From an uncultured Clostridia bacterium (GTDB taxonomy: Bacteria; Bacillota; Clostridia; TANB77; CAG-508): DNA of 12,656 nucleotides. The position numbers were made by a program, and so were the translations under genes. The notes below the pieces were generated by a model. It did no database searches. It had not been told where the DNA came from and was given only the letters and a program-made list of their open reading frames with translations. The stretch covers positions 1-12,656 of the forward strand of contig CAKOVG010000024.1 of assembly GCA_934121875.1 (NCBI GenBank). The letters are read 5' to 3'. This document shows positions 1 to 6,826 of this stretch, piece by piece. The first letter of the stretch is position 1, and the number at the start of each line of letters is the position of its first letter.

Positions 1-112
1 TAACTATTTTATAATTACTTACTTGTAATTTTGTGTTTTCATAGTGTAAATACAATCCACATAAAACTATTGTAATCATAATAAAAATCATAATTATAAC
101 TTTCCTTTTCAT
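1..112 (-). CDS. N-terminus of a probable membrane-anchored metallophosphoesterase (partial)
   Basis: Only the first 37 codons are in the window; the gene runs off the left edge. The ATG at 112-110 has a full AGGAGG site (119-124) six bases upstream, so the start is firm. The peptide begins with a basic MKRK, then a hydrophobic helix of about 18 residues (roughly residues 5-22), then HYENTKLQVSNYKIV. A short N-terminal anchor followed by 'L.V..Y.I' is typical of YkuE-like calcineurin-type metallophosphoesterases, where the metal-binding 'ISDLH' motif would follow within about 20 residues. That motif is outside the window, so the function is inferred from the leader only. The coding frame and membrane anchor are well supported; the family is a moderate guess. 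Confidence 0.6.
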   Translation of the reverse strand, partial: MKRKVIIMIFIMITIVLCGLYLHYENTKLQVSNYKIV

Positions 113-118
113 AACCAA

Positions 119-124
119 CCTCCT
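119..124 (-). promoter_or_regulatory. Strong ribosome binding site for the metallophosphoesterase-like gene
   Basis: AGGAGG on the minus strand, six bases from the ATG at 112. It is the best Shine-Dalgarno match in the window and fixes the start of the truncated left-edge gene. Confidence 0.8.
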
Positions 125-136
125 CATCATATTATA

Positions 137-490
137 CTATTCATTTGTTTCATCTATATCTAAATATAAGTTTATTTCTTCTTCTGTTGGTAATTTATCC
201 ATTAATTCTTTTCCAATTTCTTTGCCTTTAAAACTCCCTGCTACTCATAAGCAATAAATATATTCATAATTTTTACCACTAATAGGAATCCATGCTGTTT
301 CTATTGGCTCATATTCAATAAATATTTTTCCTCTTACATTTAATTTTCTAAAAATATGACCATCCTTTAATTTACTTTTTATCCATTCCTTTTTACTATC
401 AACACCTGCTTGATGTTTTTTATCTCCTATTGCACAACATATATGTTCCTCGTCAATGTTTTCTAATGTCAAATTTATATATTCGTTCAT
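137..490 (-). pseudogene. GNAT-family acetyltransferase, nonsense-interrupted and C-terminally truncated
   Basis: The first 81 residues form an open frame (490-248) ending in TGA at 247-245. They look like the start of a large clostridial GNAT family (YoaP-like): LTLENIDEEHICCAIGDKK, then KLNVRGKIFIEY, then AWIPISGKNYEYIYCL. The same frame continues past the TGA as VAGSFKGKEIGKELMDKL and stops at TAG (139-137). In this family the Cys-Leu pair is normally followed by Trp and then V-[AS]-G-x-F-K-G-K-G-x-G, the acetyl-CoA loop. So the TGA sits at the conserved Trp (TGG to TGA), the loop has lost one Gly (K-G-K-E-I-G), and the rest of the domain is missing, replaced by a short acidic tail. Translation would give an 81-residue fragment without the acetyl-CoA site. 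I infer a decaying gene. The family is fairly certain; what the tail derives from is not. Confidence 0.7.
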
Positions 491-503
491 TTATTTAATT
501 CTC

Positions 504-520
504 CCTACAACTTACTATTT
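504..520 (-). repeat. Conserved leader element ahead of the GNAT pseudogene
   Basis: The minus strand reads AAATAGTAAGTTGTAGG, ending 13 nt before the ATG at 490. Near-identical 17-18 base elements precede the other two GNAT genes (1019-1036 and 1545-1561). The 3' AGG is the ribosome binding site core. Confidence 0.55.
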
Positions 521-544
521 TATTTTTACTCATCCTATCACAAA

Positions 545-573
545 AGCAGATAATTATCAACTAACTACCTGCT
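545..573 (-). terminator. Possible weak terminator hairpin after the 140-residue GNAT gene
   Basis: Just past the TAA at 590-588, the minus strand can form an 8-pair stem (AGCAGGTA with TATCTGCT, one G-T pair) around a 13-base loop, followed by TTTG. The stem and T-run are modest, so this is a weak call. The 491-587 gap otherwise holds no convincing gene. Confidence 0.35.
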
Positions 574-587
574 CTAAAAATTGTAAT

Positions 588-1010
588 TTACCTTTTCCAA
601 GTCATTGTATATTCTATTTCAGCTGTATCTTTATCTATATTTTCGCTTGTAATTATAAAATCATTCTTTTTATAAAAATTGATAGCATTTATATTTTTCT
701 TATATACACTTAATGTCAAATTATCTCTGTTTTCTTTTACTTTATTCAATAGAGATGTTCCTATTCCTTTACATTGATTATTTGTATCAATAAAAATTCC
801 TTCAATATAATTCTCATTTATTCCTATAAATCCTACAATATTTTCTTTTAAAACATAAACATATATTTCTGCATTTGGTAGAATTTCTTTTACATAATTA
901 TAATTATTTTTCCAATATTCTTTTGATATAAATTTATGAGCTTTTATATTTTCATTTTTCCATATTTGCATTACAGGATTTATATCATTTTTTTCAAATT
1001 TTCTTATCAT
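588..1010 (-). CDS. GNAT-family N-acetyltransferase (140 aa)
   Basis: A complete single-domain GNAT of typical length, close in style to YjaB-like acetyltransferases. It should transfer an acetyl group from acetyl-CoA to an amine; the substrate cannot be read from the sequence. Residues 46-73 form the central strands (AEIYVYVLKENIVGFIGI, then GIFID). Motif A is Q79-C-K-G82-I-G84, the pyrophosphate-binding loop. SVYKKNINAINFYKKNDF (101-118) is the usual 'N..A..FY...GF' region with a candidate catalytic Tyr at 113. The ATG at 1010 follows AGGAG. The gene starts 20 bases after the upstream GNAT and is probably co-transcribed with it. No signal peptide is seen; it is cytoplasmic. Confidence 0.9.
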   Translation of the reverse strand: MIRKFEKNDINPVMQIWKNENIKAHKFISKEYWKNNYNYVKEILPNAEIYVYVLKENIVGFIGINENYIEGIFIDTNNQCKGIGTSLLNKVKENRDNLTLSVYKKNINAINFYKKNDFIITSENIDKDTAEIEYTMTWKR

Positions 1011-1018
1011 TTATTTCT

Positions 1019-1036
1019 CCTATAACTTTACTATTT
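1019..1036 (-). repeat. Conserved leader element ahead of the 140-residue GNAT gene
   Basis: The minus strand reads AAATAGTAAAGTTATAGG. The TAG inside it is the stop codon of the upstream GNAT gene, and its AGG is the ribosome binding site of the next gene. Confidence 0.55.
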
Positions 1037-1537
1037 GTTCATTTCTTTTTCAAATTCAAACATTCCATCATCTTCTTCATATATATCTTCTGACATATTT
1101 GGATCAGGATGCTTTTCATTAAAATATTCAACTATCTTAAATTTTAATCTATTAACATAAAAGTGAATATTTCTTTTATCAAAATATGGGGTACATGTCT
1201 TCCATACTTCAGTTTCAGGATATAATTTTTCAATTTCTTTCCATATTGCTTGACCAATTCCTTTACTTTGAACGCCAACTCTAACAAATAAGAAATCTAA
1301 ATGATTAATATTGTTTTCATTTATTCCAACAATAGCACCACCAATAATTTCATTATTATCATCTATCATTTCGTAAGAATGACACTTGGGATTATTTAAA
1401 GATTTATCTATATCTTTTTCTGGTAATACTTGTGATTTATCTTTACCATAAACTGATTCATACCCATACTGAAATGATTCTTGCATATATTTTTTTAACT
1501 TATTAATATCTTCATCTCTTAATTTAATTAATTTCAT
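1031..1537 (-). CDS. GNAT-family N-acetyltransferase (168 aa)
   Basis: A complete GNAT protein and the first gene of the acetyltransferase block. Residues 64-88 carry the central strands (IIGGAIVGIN, HLDFLFVRVGV). Q90-S-K-G93-I-G95 is the acetyl-CoA loop, followed by the helix QAIWKEIEKLYPE. Then come VWKTCTPYFDKRNIHFYVNR (111-130) and a His-Pro-Asp-Pro segment (143-146) with an acidic tail (SEDIYEEDDGMFEFEKEM). A C-terminal DGMFxFEK ending is common in one clostridial GNAT subgroup. The substrate is unknown. The ATG at 1537 has AGG about seven bases upstream. Its TAG stop lies inside the conserved leader of the next GNAT gene. Confidence 0.9.
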   Translation of the reverse strand: MKLIKLRDEDINKLKKYMQESFQYGYESVYGKDKSQVLPEKDIDKSLNNPKCHSYEMIDDNNEIIGGAIVGINENNINHLDFLFVRVGVQSKGIGQAIWKEIEKLYPETEVWKTCTPYFDKRNIHFYVNRLKFKIVEYFNEKHPDPNMSEDIYEEDDGMFEFEKEMNK

Positions 1538-1544
1538 TTTATCA

Positions 1545-1561
1545 CCTACAAATTACTATTT
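1545..1561 (-). repeat. Conserved leader element ahead of the 168-residue GNAT gene
   Basis: The minus strand reads AAATAGTAATTTGTAGG, seven bases before the ATG at 1537. Its TAG closes a short frame (reading FFDLLVEESNKTGEDK) that could be the tail of a lost upstream gene. Confidence 0.5.
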
Positions 1562-1605
1562 ATCTTCACCTGTTTTATTACTTTCTTCAACTAACAAATC
1601 AAAAA

Positions 1606-1671
1606 ATGAAGTTAAATGATAAAGCTTTTAATAATATCAAAAACGGTATAAAAAAATTTGAGCTTAGGCTT
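1606..1671 (+). pseudogene. Fragment resembling the N-terminus of an ASCH-domain protein
   Basis: This plus-strand frame reads MKLNDKAFNNIKNG then IKKFELRL. Small ASCH/PUA-like (RNA-binding-type) proteins commonly begin MKLN..PF..IK.G.KT.ELRL followed by DEKR and a Gly-Asp turn. Here the match breaks right after ELRL and the frame runs into Phe-rich sequence over the poly-T tract and the end of the cohesin gene, stopping at 1708-1710 (TAA). No Shine-Dalgarno site precedes the ATG. I read it as a remnant of a convergent gene cut off by whatever placed the neighbouring cohesin gene here. The match is only 22 residues and comes from memory of the family, so confidence is moderate. Confidence 0.45.
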
Positions 1672-1676
1672 TTTTT
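1650..1676 (-). terminator. Possible weak terminator after the cohesin gene
   Basis: Immediately past the TAA at 1686-1684, the minus strand reads seven A, GC, CTAA, GC, T, CAAA and seven T. A short AGC/GCT stem extended by A-T pairs across a CAAA bulge and ending in a T-run could terminate the cohesin operon. The G-C core is only two pairs, so the call is tentative. Confidence 0.4.
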
Positions 1677-1683
1677 CCCTTTT

Positions 1684-2625
1684 TTATTTGCTCTTTCTGT
1701 TTTTTACTAAGATGATAATTATTACTATTATTGCTAATGTAATTGCTCCGATTATAATATACAAATATATTTCTATATTGTTTTGAGATGAATTTTCTTC
1801 TATTGCAATTGTATTTCTTATATTATCTACATTATTATTTGTTGTATTGTTTTGTGTATTTCCTATTTCTAGTGTATTATTTTCTTCTACAATGTTGTTT
1901 ATTGTATTATTGTTTTCTATGTTATTATCTGTTTTTACTTCACTATTACTAAGTGAATTATTGCTATTTGTTGTGTTTCTATTATTACTGCTTGTATTTT
2001 GCTTATTGCTATTACTTGTATTTTCTTTATTGCTAGAATTACTATTATTGTTGTTACTAGAACTACTACTACTACTATTATTATTGTTGTTGCTAGAATT
2101 ATCTTTATTTGTTGAGTTACCCTGATTGTTTTGGTTTCCATTGTTTGTATCATTTTTATTATTTATATTATTATTTTTTATTATAATATCTGTACTACTG
2201 TCTGCAAAAACTACTTTTTTATCGTTTGATGTTGCTCCTGTTAATTGTGATATTTTAATTTCAGTTTTTCCAGTAACATTGTATTTAATTTTAAAGCTAA
2301 ATTTTATTATATCTGTAGATGTAGTTAATGAATTGGATTTTATTAATATTGTAAATTTTCCATTATCTAAATTAATTGAAGGTTCTTGAAGATTACTGTT
2401 TGCACTCTTTGCTTCTATCAGTTTTAATTTTGAATTATCATATTCTATTTTTCCTGCTAAAGCATCTATTCCTTCATCTATTTTGGGTGTTTTTACTGTT
2501 ACTGTTATTATCTTGTCTTTTTGTTCTGCATTAATTGTTATTTTTATATTATTAGAAGCATTTGAAATTATGTGTCCAAATAACAATAGCCAAATAACAA
2601 TTCCTAAAAATATCTTTTTACTCAT
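1684..2625 (-). CDS. Membrane-anchored single-cohesin protein (313 aa)
   Basis: Domain order: signal peptide (about 1-23, with WLLLFGHIISNAS); one cohesin-like beta domain (about 27-149); a very Asn/Ser/Thr-rich linker (150-283); a transmembrane helix (about 286-307); and a basic KNRKSK end. The cohesin signature is DALAGKIEYDNSKLKLIEAK ('a.....YD...L.....'), then GKFTILIKSNSL, then IIKFSFKIKYNVTGKTEIKI, the usual late beta strands. The protein should be exported and held in the membrane by its C-terminal helix, presenting the cohesin on a flexible stalk to bind a dockerin. There is no LPXTG motif, SLH domain or second cohesin. The ATG at 2625 follows AAGGAAGGAA. It lies 68 nt after a dockerin gene, its likely partner. 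Cohesins are divergent, so the family call rests on strand pattern and context. Confidence 0.8.
   Translation of the reverse strand: MSKKIFLGIVIWLLLFGHIISNASNNIKITINAEQKDKIITVTVKTPKIDEGIDALAGKIEYDNSKLKLIEAKSANSNLQEPSINLDNGKFTILIKSNSLTTSTDIIKFSFKIKYNVTGKTEIKISQLTGATSNDKKVVFADSSTDIIIKNNNINNKNDTNNGNQNNQGNSTNKDNSSNNNNNSSSSSSSNNNNSNSSNKENTSNSNKQNTSSNNRNTTNSNNSLSNSEVKTDNNIENNNTINNIVEENNTLEIGNTQNNTTNNNVDNIRNTIAIEENSSQNNIEIYLYIIIGAITLAIIVIIIILVKNRKSK
1777..2178 (-). repeat. Low-complexity Asn/Ser/Thr linker coding region
   Basis: This region encodes residues 150-283 of the cohesin protein, almost entirely Asn, Ser and Thr with scattered acidic residues. It includes a run of seven Ser flanked by Asn runs. 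The DNA is a compositionally simple mix of AAT/AAC/AGT/AGC codons and is therefore prone to length change. It most likely forms a flexible spacer through the cell wall. Confidence 0.85.
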
Positions 2626-2655
2626 TTTGTTTTCATTCCTTCCTTAACTTACTAG

Positions 2656-2684
2656 TGGTTGAGAAAAATTAATTTTCTCAACCA
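2656..2684 (-). promoter_or_regulatory. Intercistronic stem-loop between the dockerin and cohesin genes
   Basis: A perfect 12-base inverted repeat (TGGTTGAGAAAA with TTTTCTCAACCA) and a 5-base loop lie between the TAA at 2696-2694 and the cohesin ATG at 2625. On the minus strand it is followed by CTAGTAAG, not a T-run. It is therefore a poor intrinsic terminator and more likely an mRNA processing, stabilising or attenuating element setting the ratio of the two products. Confidence 0.6.
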
Positions 2685-2693
2685 TCTTTAGAG

Positions 2694-5600
2694 TTATTTG
2701 TTTATTTCTTTGTTTAAAATTGATAAATCTACAATGTCTATTACTCCATCTTTATTGATATCTGCAGCATTTAGTCCTTGTGCATCATTAATTGTTTTCT
2801 TTTCAATTAAATGTTTATTTAGTATTGATAAGTCAATTATGTCTAAAATACCATCTCCATTGATATCACCTTTAACTTCTTTAAGTTGTTCGATCCATGT
2901 AACTTTTGCTACTATTTCTCCCACATTTCCTGCTTGGTCCTTAATTTTAAATACATATTTGCCATTTTCACTAAATGTGTATGTTCCATTTGAGCCGTCA
3001 ATTATTGTTACATTTTCTTTTGATATATCTTTTAAAGTAGCTTTAACTGCAAATTGTGTTTTAGTTGTAATATCATATTCTACCCTAGCGGTTGGTACTT
3101 CCTTGTCTATCCAAGTTACATTTGCATTTAATACTTTTTCTTCGTCATTAATATCTTTGTATGTAAATTCATATTTTCCATTATTTTTAAATGTATAGCT
3201 TGTAGTTCCTACAGCTTTATATCCATAAGGAAGCTTAATAGTTGCTACTACATCTTGGTTTGTTAGGCTGTTTATAGAGTATTCAATTTCTGGCTCTTTA
3301 AACTCTTTTGTTGTGTCTTCATAATAATTAAATCTTTTACCACTTACATATTTGTTTGGTCCTTCATGGTTTCCATATGTTTCTGTTGCTTCTATTTTAA
3401 CATATCTTGCTGGAACTGATTTATCTAAAGTAATTGTTTTTCTAGTTTCATCATTTGCTAAGCCAGTTACTTCTGATACCAAATTCCATTCTATTCCATC
3501 TAGGCTCACATAAATTTTTGCTGATTTTATTCTACCATTTACTCCTTCTGGGTCATATGATATTTGTGATAGGTGTTTTGCTTTGTTAAATCTTATAATA
3601 TATGATTTATCTTGGGCTATTTCTCCGTATTTAGTATGCCATGAAGTAAAAGTACTTCCATCTATCATATGTTGTGGTTCTTGTCCATTTTGTGAGTTAC
3701 CCGCTGAAACGAAATTAATATTTTCTACATTTATGTACTTTAGTGTCTCGTCTGTATTTTTTGTGAAGTTATATTCTCTAATTTCTCCACTTAATGTTGT
3801 TCCATGTGCTTTATATCTTGCCTTAACCTTTTGGTTTTCTGTAAATCTTTCTATTTTAGTATAATCTTTCCATGTAATTCCGTCATCTAGGCTATATTCT
3901 AAATATTCTGTTTTTCCTATAAAAATATCTTCGTCATCATTCATTATTAATGATTTATCTGAAATATTTTCTCCTGTTGTAATATCTATTGTGAATACTT
4001 GATTAGATCCTGATATTTTAACTTTTATGTCTTTTTCTGCATTAATACTTTCTATTTGTTCTGCTGTAAGTGAAATGCTGTGTTCTAATGTTGCTGTCCA
4101 TGTTTGTTCTCCGTCTAAGCTATATTGAACTTGAAAGTCATAATCATCATATTTTGAATTCATAATAATTTTTCCTGCATTTTTTCCATCAAAAGAGAAA
4201 GATGCTAAGTCAACCTTATTTTCTCCTAATAAAGCATTAGCTATTTCTCTACAAGCTCCTGATTGTAAACTTTCTGCATTTGTAGCTTTTGTTGCTTTTT
4301 TTAAGGCATCTGTTTTTAGTATATCAATTTCTAATGTATCGTTTTTATCTAAGTTTGGCTCTATTAGTTTTAATAAATCTACCATTGCCATTGGATAGTA
4401 TGTATATATATCTATTATTTTTTCTGCTAGTGCTCTCCACTCTAGACTAGATTTATTTCCTTGTTCTTTATATACTGCAATTAATTTGTCATAATCATCT
4501 AAATTAATATTTAATTTTGATAATGATTTATTGTAAATTTCTTCTTTTACTTTTAAATCTGAGTATGAATTAGCAATTAAATAATAAAAATATGATTCTA
4601 AATATTTATCGTATTCATTTAGTGCTGCTTGACCTAGTAATTGGTATCCTACATTATTTCCAGTTTTAGAGTCAGTAATGTGTTTATTTGCGAATTCTTT
4701 ATTGTTCCAATTAAACAGCAAACGAGTTCCATTGCCACCATACCATGTTGTGGCACTTTTACCCCATCCAAATATATTGTTTCCAATGCCCCATATTCCT
4801 TTATTATTTGAATCAAGTGAATATGTTAAATAAGCTTCGTGTGCGGGTTGATATATGCCTACTGTTGGAATTCCATATGTTTTATGCAAATTTTGGCCCA
4901 AACGAGAAATGTTCCAACAAATTCCTCCTGCTTCCATTACCATCCAAGTTTTTGGTGTTTTGCTTCCATCACTATTTAATCCATAACTTATATTGTATTT
5001 GTCTAATAGGTATTTTTTATTAAACATTTCGTAATTATTTTGATCATATAATCTTTCTTGATTATAGTTTGGGTGAATATATTGCATATATTCATATGGG
5101 TTTAATCGTCTATTTAAGTCATTAGGATATTTTGATTCTGAATATCCTCTTAACCACTCTAATTCCTCATTTGCTATAGAATCATTCATTACAAATCTCA
5201 TTAATTCCATTGTGTAATTTTTAAATTCTTCTTTTCTTGCAAATAGGTTATTATCATAGAATTTTTTCATAAGTTCATATCTTTTTACTGCATCATAATT
5301 AGCCATTGGTGAATTAAATGCTAGAGGGGTTGCAGGTAAGTCTGTGCTATATGAAATTGCAAGTGCTATTAACATTTTTTTGTATACTAGCTTGTCTCCT
5401 TCATTTCCTATAACATCTTTATAGTTTGTATATAAATTGCTTAATATATTTAAACATTTTTCTGAATTTCCAATATTTCCTGTTTCAATAAATAATTGTA
5501 GATTTTGTTTATCATTTAATATCCAATTTAAAATTTCATTTATTTGACCGTTTGTATCATTTTTTAACATATTTTGCATTGGCCAGTATCCCATACGGTT

Positions 5601-6302
5601 GACAAATTCTCTTTTTAGAACTAATTCAAGATTGTTTTGATAGTTTTCTTCTGGAGTATTTTTATTTATAATTTCATCATAATATGCTACTGGTTTTATA
5701 ACGTTATTTAATTCAGTACTAAGATCATAATTTTCTTTAACTATTCTAGCATCAGCATAAACTACATGATCTCTTCCGTTATTTCCATTTTTATCAGCAT
5801 ATAATCTTAAGTATTTATAATCTTTTATATCTAAGTCTACTTCTAAAGCATTTTGTGATGATGTTATAGAATCTGATTTATATAATTGTGTCCAATTATT
5901 TCCATCGTTAGATGCAGAAATTTTAAACCATACATTTCCTCCACCATTTTTTGAACTATCAATTCCTAGTTTTGCTACAAATCTAGTATATTTATTTGAA
6001 TAGCTAGATATATCATATGTAAGTTGACTTGTTGCATGAGCACCAATTCCTTTGTTATAATATATTTTGTAACCATCAATTAATAAGCTAATTGTTCCTC
6101 CTTCAGTATTTTGGTCTTTCATTATCTGACCCCAACCTGCATAAGACCAATTGTTTTCGGTTATGTACTTAATATCTGAAATATAGTAATAATCTGCTTC
6201 TTTGCTTTCATTTGCAGATGAGCATACTGGCATTATAATTTGTAATAAAATTAAAACTATTAACGTAATGTTTATAAACTTAATTGTACTTTTATTTTTC
6301 AT
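2694..6302 (-). CDS. Secreted NPCBM / transglutaminase-like / CBM32 / dockerin protein (1202 aa)
   Basis: Domain order: signal peptide (1-30, ending VCSSA); NPCBM carbohydrate-binding domain (about 38-190, with KGIGAHATSQLTYD and FKISASNDGNNW); a large mostly helical region (195-690); two chitobiase-like beta segments (YSLDGEQTW, 727-735; YSLDDGITW, 803-811); an F5/8 type C (CBM32) domain (about 855-1000); two Ig-like repeats (1003-1140, each ending VTWI); and a C-terminal dockerin (1143-1202). Within the helical region GGICWNISRLGQ (459-470), YGIPTVGIYQPAHEAYL (476-492) and GIGNNIFGWGKS resemble a transglutaminase/papain-type core, with C462 and H488 as candidate catalytic residues; the third residue is unclear. 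Both dockerin loops keep the calcium ligands (D-x-N-x-D-G...D..D). The start at 6302 overlaps the CYTH gene by 11 nt and follows GAGGAA. It probably acts on cell-surface or host glycoprotein substrates while docked on a cohesin. The binding modules and dockerin are firm; the enzyme fold is inferred. Confidence 0.9.
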   Translation of the reverse strand: MKNKSTIKFINITLIVLILLQIIMPVCSSANESKEADYYYISDIKYITENNWSYAGWGQIMKDQNTEGGTISLLIDGYKIYYNKGIGAHATSQLTYDISSYSNKYTRFVAKLGIDSSKNGGGNVWFKISASNDGNNWTQLYKSDSITSSQNALEVDLDIKDYKYLRLYADKNGNNGRDHVVYADARIVKENYDLSTELNNVIKPVAYYDEIINKNTPEENYQNNLELVLKREFVNRMGYWPMQNMLKNDTNGQINEILNWILNDKQNLQLFIETGNIGNSEKCLNILSNLYTNYKDVIGNEGDKLVYKKMLIALAISYSTDLPATPLAFNSPMANYDAVKRYELMKKFYDNNLFARKEEFKNYTMELMRFVMNDSIANEELEWLRGYSESKYPNDLNRRLNPYEYMQYIHPNYNQERLYDQNNYEMFNKKYLLDKYNISYGLNSDGSKTPKTWMVMEAGGICWNISRLGQNLHKTYGIPTVGIYQPAHEAYLTYSLDSNNKGIWGIGNNIFGWGKSATTWYGGNGTRLLFNWNNKEFANKHITDSKTGNNVGYQLLGQAALNEYDKYLESYFYYLIANSYSDLKVKEEIYNKSLSKLNINLDDYDKLIAVYKEQGNKSSLEWRALAEKIIDIYTYYPMAMVDLLKLIEPNLDKNDTLEIDILKTDALKKATKATNAESLQSGACREIANALLGENKVDLASFSFDGKNAGKIIMNSKYDDYDFQVQYSLDGEQTWTATLEHSISLTAEQIESINAEKDIKVKISGSNQVFTIDITTGENISDKSLIMNDDEDIFIGKTEYLEYSLDDGITWKDYTKIERFTENQKVKARYKAHGTTLSGEIREYNFTKNTDETLKYINVENINFVSAGNSQNGQEPQHMIDGSTFTSWHTKYGEIAQDKSYIIRFNKAKHLSQISYDPEGVNGRIKSAKIYVSLDGIEWNLVSEVTGLANDETRKTITLDKSVPARYVKIEATETYGNHEGPNKYVSGKRFNYYEDTTKEFKEPEIEYSINSLTNQDVVATIKLPYGYKAVGTTSYTFKNNGKYEFTYKDINDEEKVLNANVTWIDKEVPTARVEYDITTKTQFAVKATLKDISKENVTIIDGSNGTYTFSENGKYVFKIKDQAGNVGEIVAKVTWIEQLKEVKGDINGDGILDIIDLSILNKHLIEKKTINDAQGLNAADINKDGVIDIVDLSILNKEINK

Positions 6303-6798
6303 ATCCTATTTCCTCTTTCATTTTTTCTATATTTTGTGTTGCCATTTTGCTATTTGTAATTTTTTTACTTATTTCTTCGTCAAACCACTCTGGAATTGCT
6401 GTTTTAGCTGCTTGTTCTTCGCTTTCAAATTCAATTTCTGCAAATATTATTCCTTCGTATTTTCCTTTAAACACGTCCATCTCAATTTTTAAATTGTCAA
6501 TGTATGGTATTATATATCTGTCTTTTAATAAAGTAGTATAATCTTCATTTATTTTTAATGAGTTATATTCTTCTTTGCTTATTTCTTTTTCAATTTCATT
6601 AACAGATATTCCTACTTTCATAGTTTTTACCGTATAAAAGTATTTAGTATTATTATTTTGCTCTACTTTTCTTTTTCTTATAGCTGTATAAGTATCAACA
6701 TATAGATAATCTTGTGTTATTTGCTTTTTAGAGTATTTACTTATTATTTCGTTTACTTTGTTTATATCTCTTACTACAAATTTCTTTTCTATCTCCAT
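6292..6798 (-). CDS. CYTH-domain protein, probable triphosphatase (168 aa)
   Basis: The CYTH fold (class IV adenylyl cyclase / thiamine triphosphatase / tripolyphosphatase) is an eight-stranded tunnel that binds triphosphates with metal. The signature ExExK is E2-I-E4-K-K6. Other tunnel residues are visible: R41 and R43 (AIRKRK), K58 (FYTVKT), E68/E70/E72 (NEIEKEIS), R94 (LKDRY), E106/D108 (KIEMD) and E121/E123 (FAEIEFES). The length is typical for a single-domain bacterial member, which most often hydrolyses inorganic triphosphate; a nucleotide or thiamine substrate is also possible. It has no signal peptide and is cytoplasmic. It is the first gene after its own promoter and terminates inside the start of the dockerin gene (TAA at 6294-6292), so the two are translationally coupled. 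A functional link to the surface protein is not obvious. Confidence 0.92.
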   Translation of the reverse strand: MEIEKKFVVRDINKVNEIISKYSKKQITQDYLYVDTYTAIRKRKVEQNNNTKYFYTVKTMKVGISVNEIEKEISKEEYNSLKINEDYTTLLKDRYIIPYIDNLKIEMDVFKGKYEGIIFAEIEFESEEQAAKTAIPEWFDEEISKKITNSKMATQNIEKMKEEIGYEK

Positions 6799-6826
6799 TT
6801 TTTCCTCCGTATTTTACTTTTGAAAT

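Noticed and set aside
137..490. UGA decoded as Trp (alternative code)
   Set aside because: The 1202-residue protein has 20 Trp codons, all TGG, and the long genes carry no in-frame TGA. With this base composition a recoded genome would use TGA often.
1538..1640. A promoter for the GNAT block
   Set aside because: TTGATA-like and TAATAA-like hexamers exist, but no pair has both good matches and 16-18 bp spacing; in DNA this AT-rich they are not distinctive.
1847..2125. Leu-rich plus-strand reading frame
   Set aside because: It is the mirror of the Asn/Ser codon runs of the cohesin linker on the minus strand, with no ribosome binding site. Other plus-strand frames over the minus-strand genes were dismissed in the same way.
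1777..2178. CRISPR-like or short-repeat array
   Set aside because: There are no regular spacers; the repetition is codon-level low complexity in an Asn/Ser linker and stays in one reading frame.
2694..6302. Lipoprotein anchoring through Cys27 of the dockerin enzyme
   Set aside because: The residues before it (I-M-P-V-C) do not fit a lipobox, and a normal signal peptidase I site (CSSA) follows directly.
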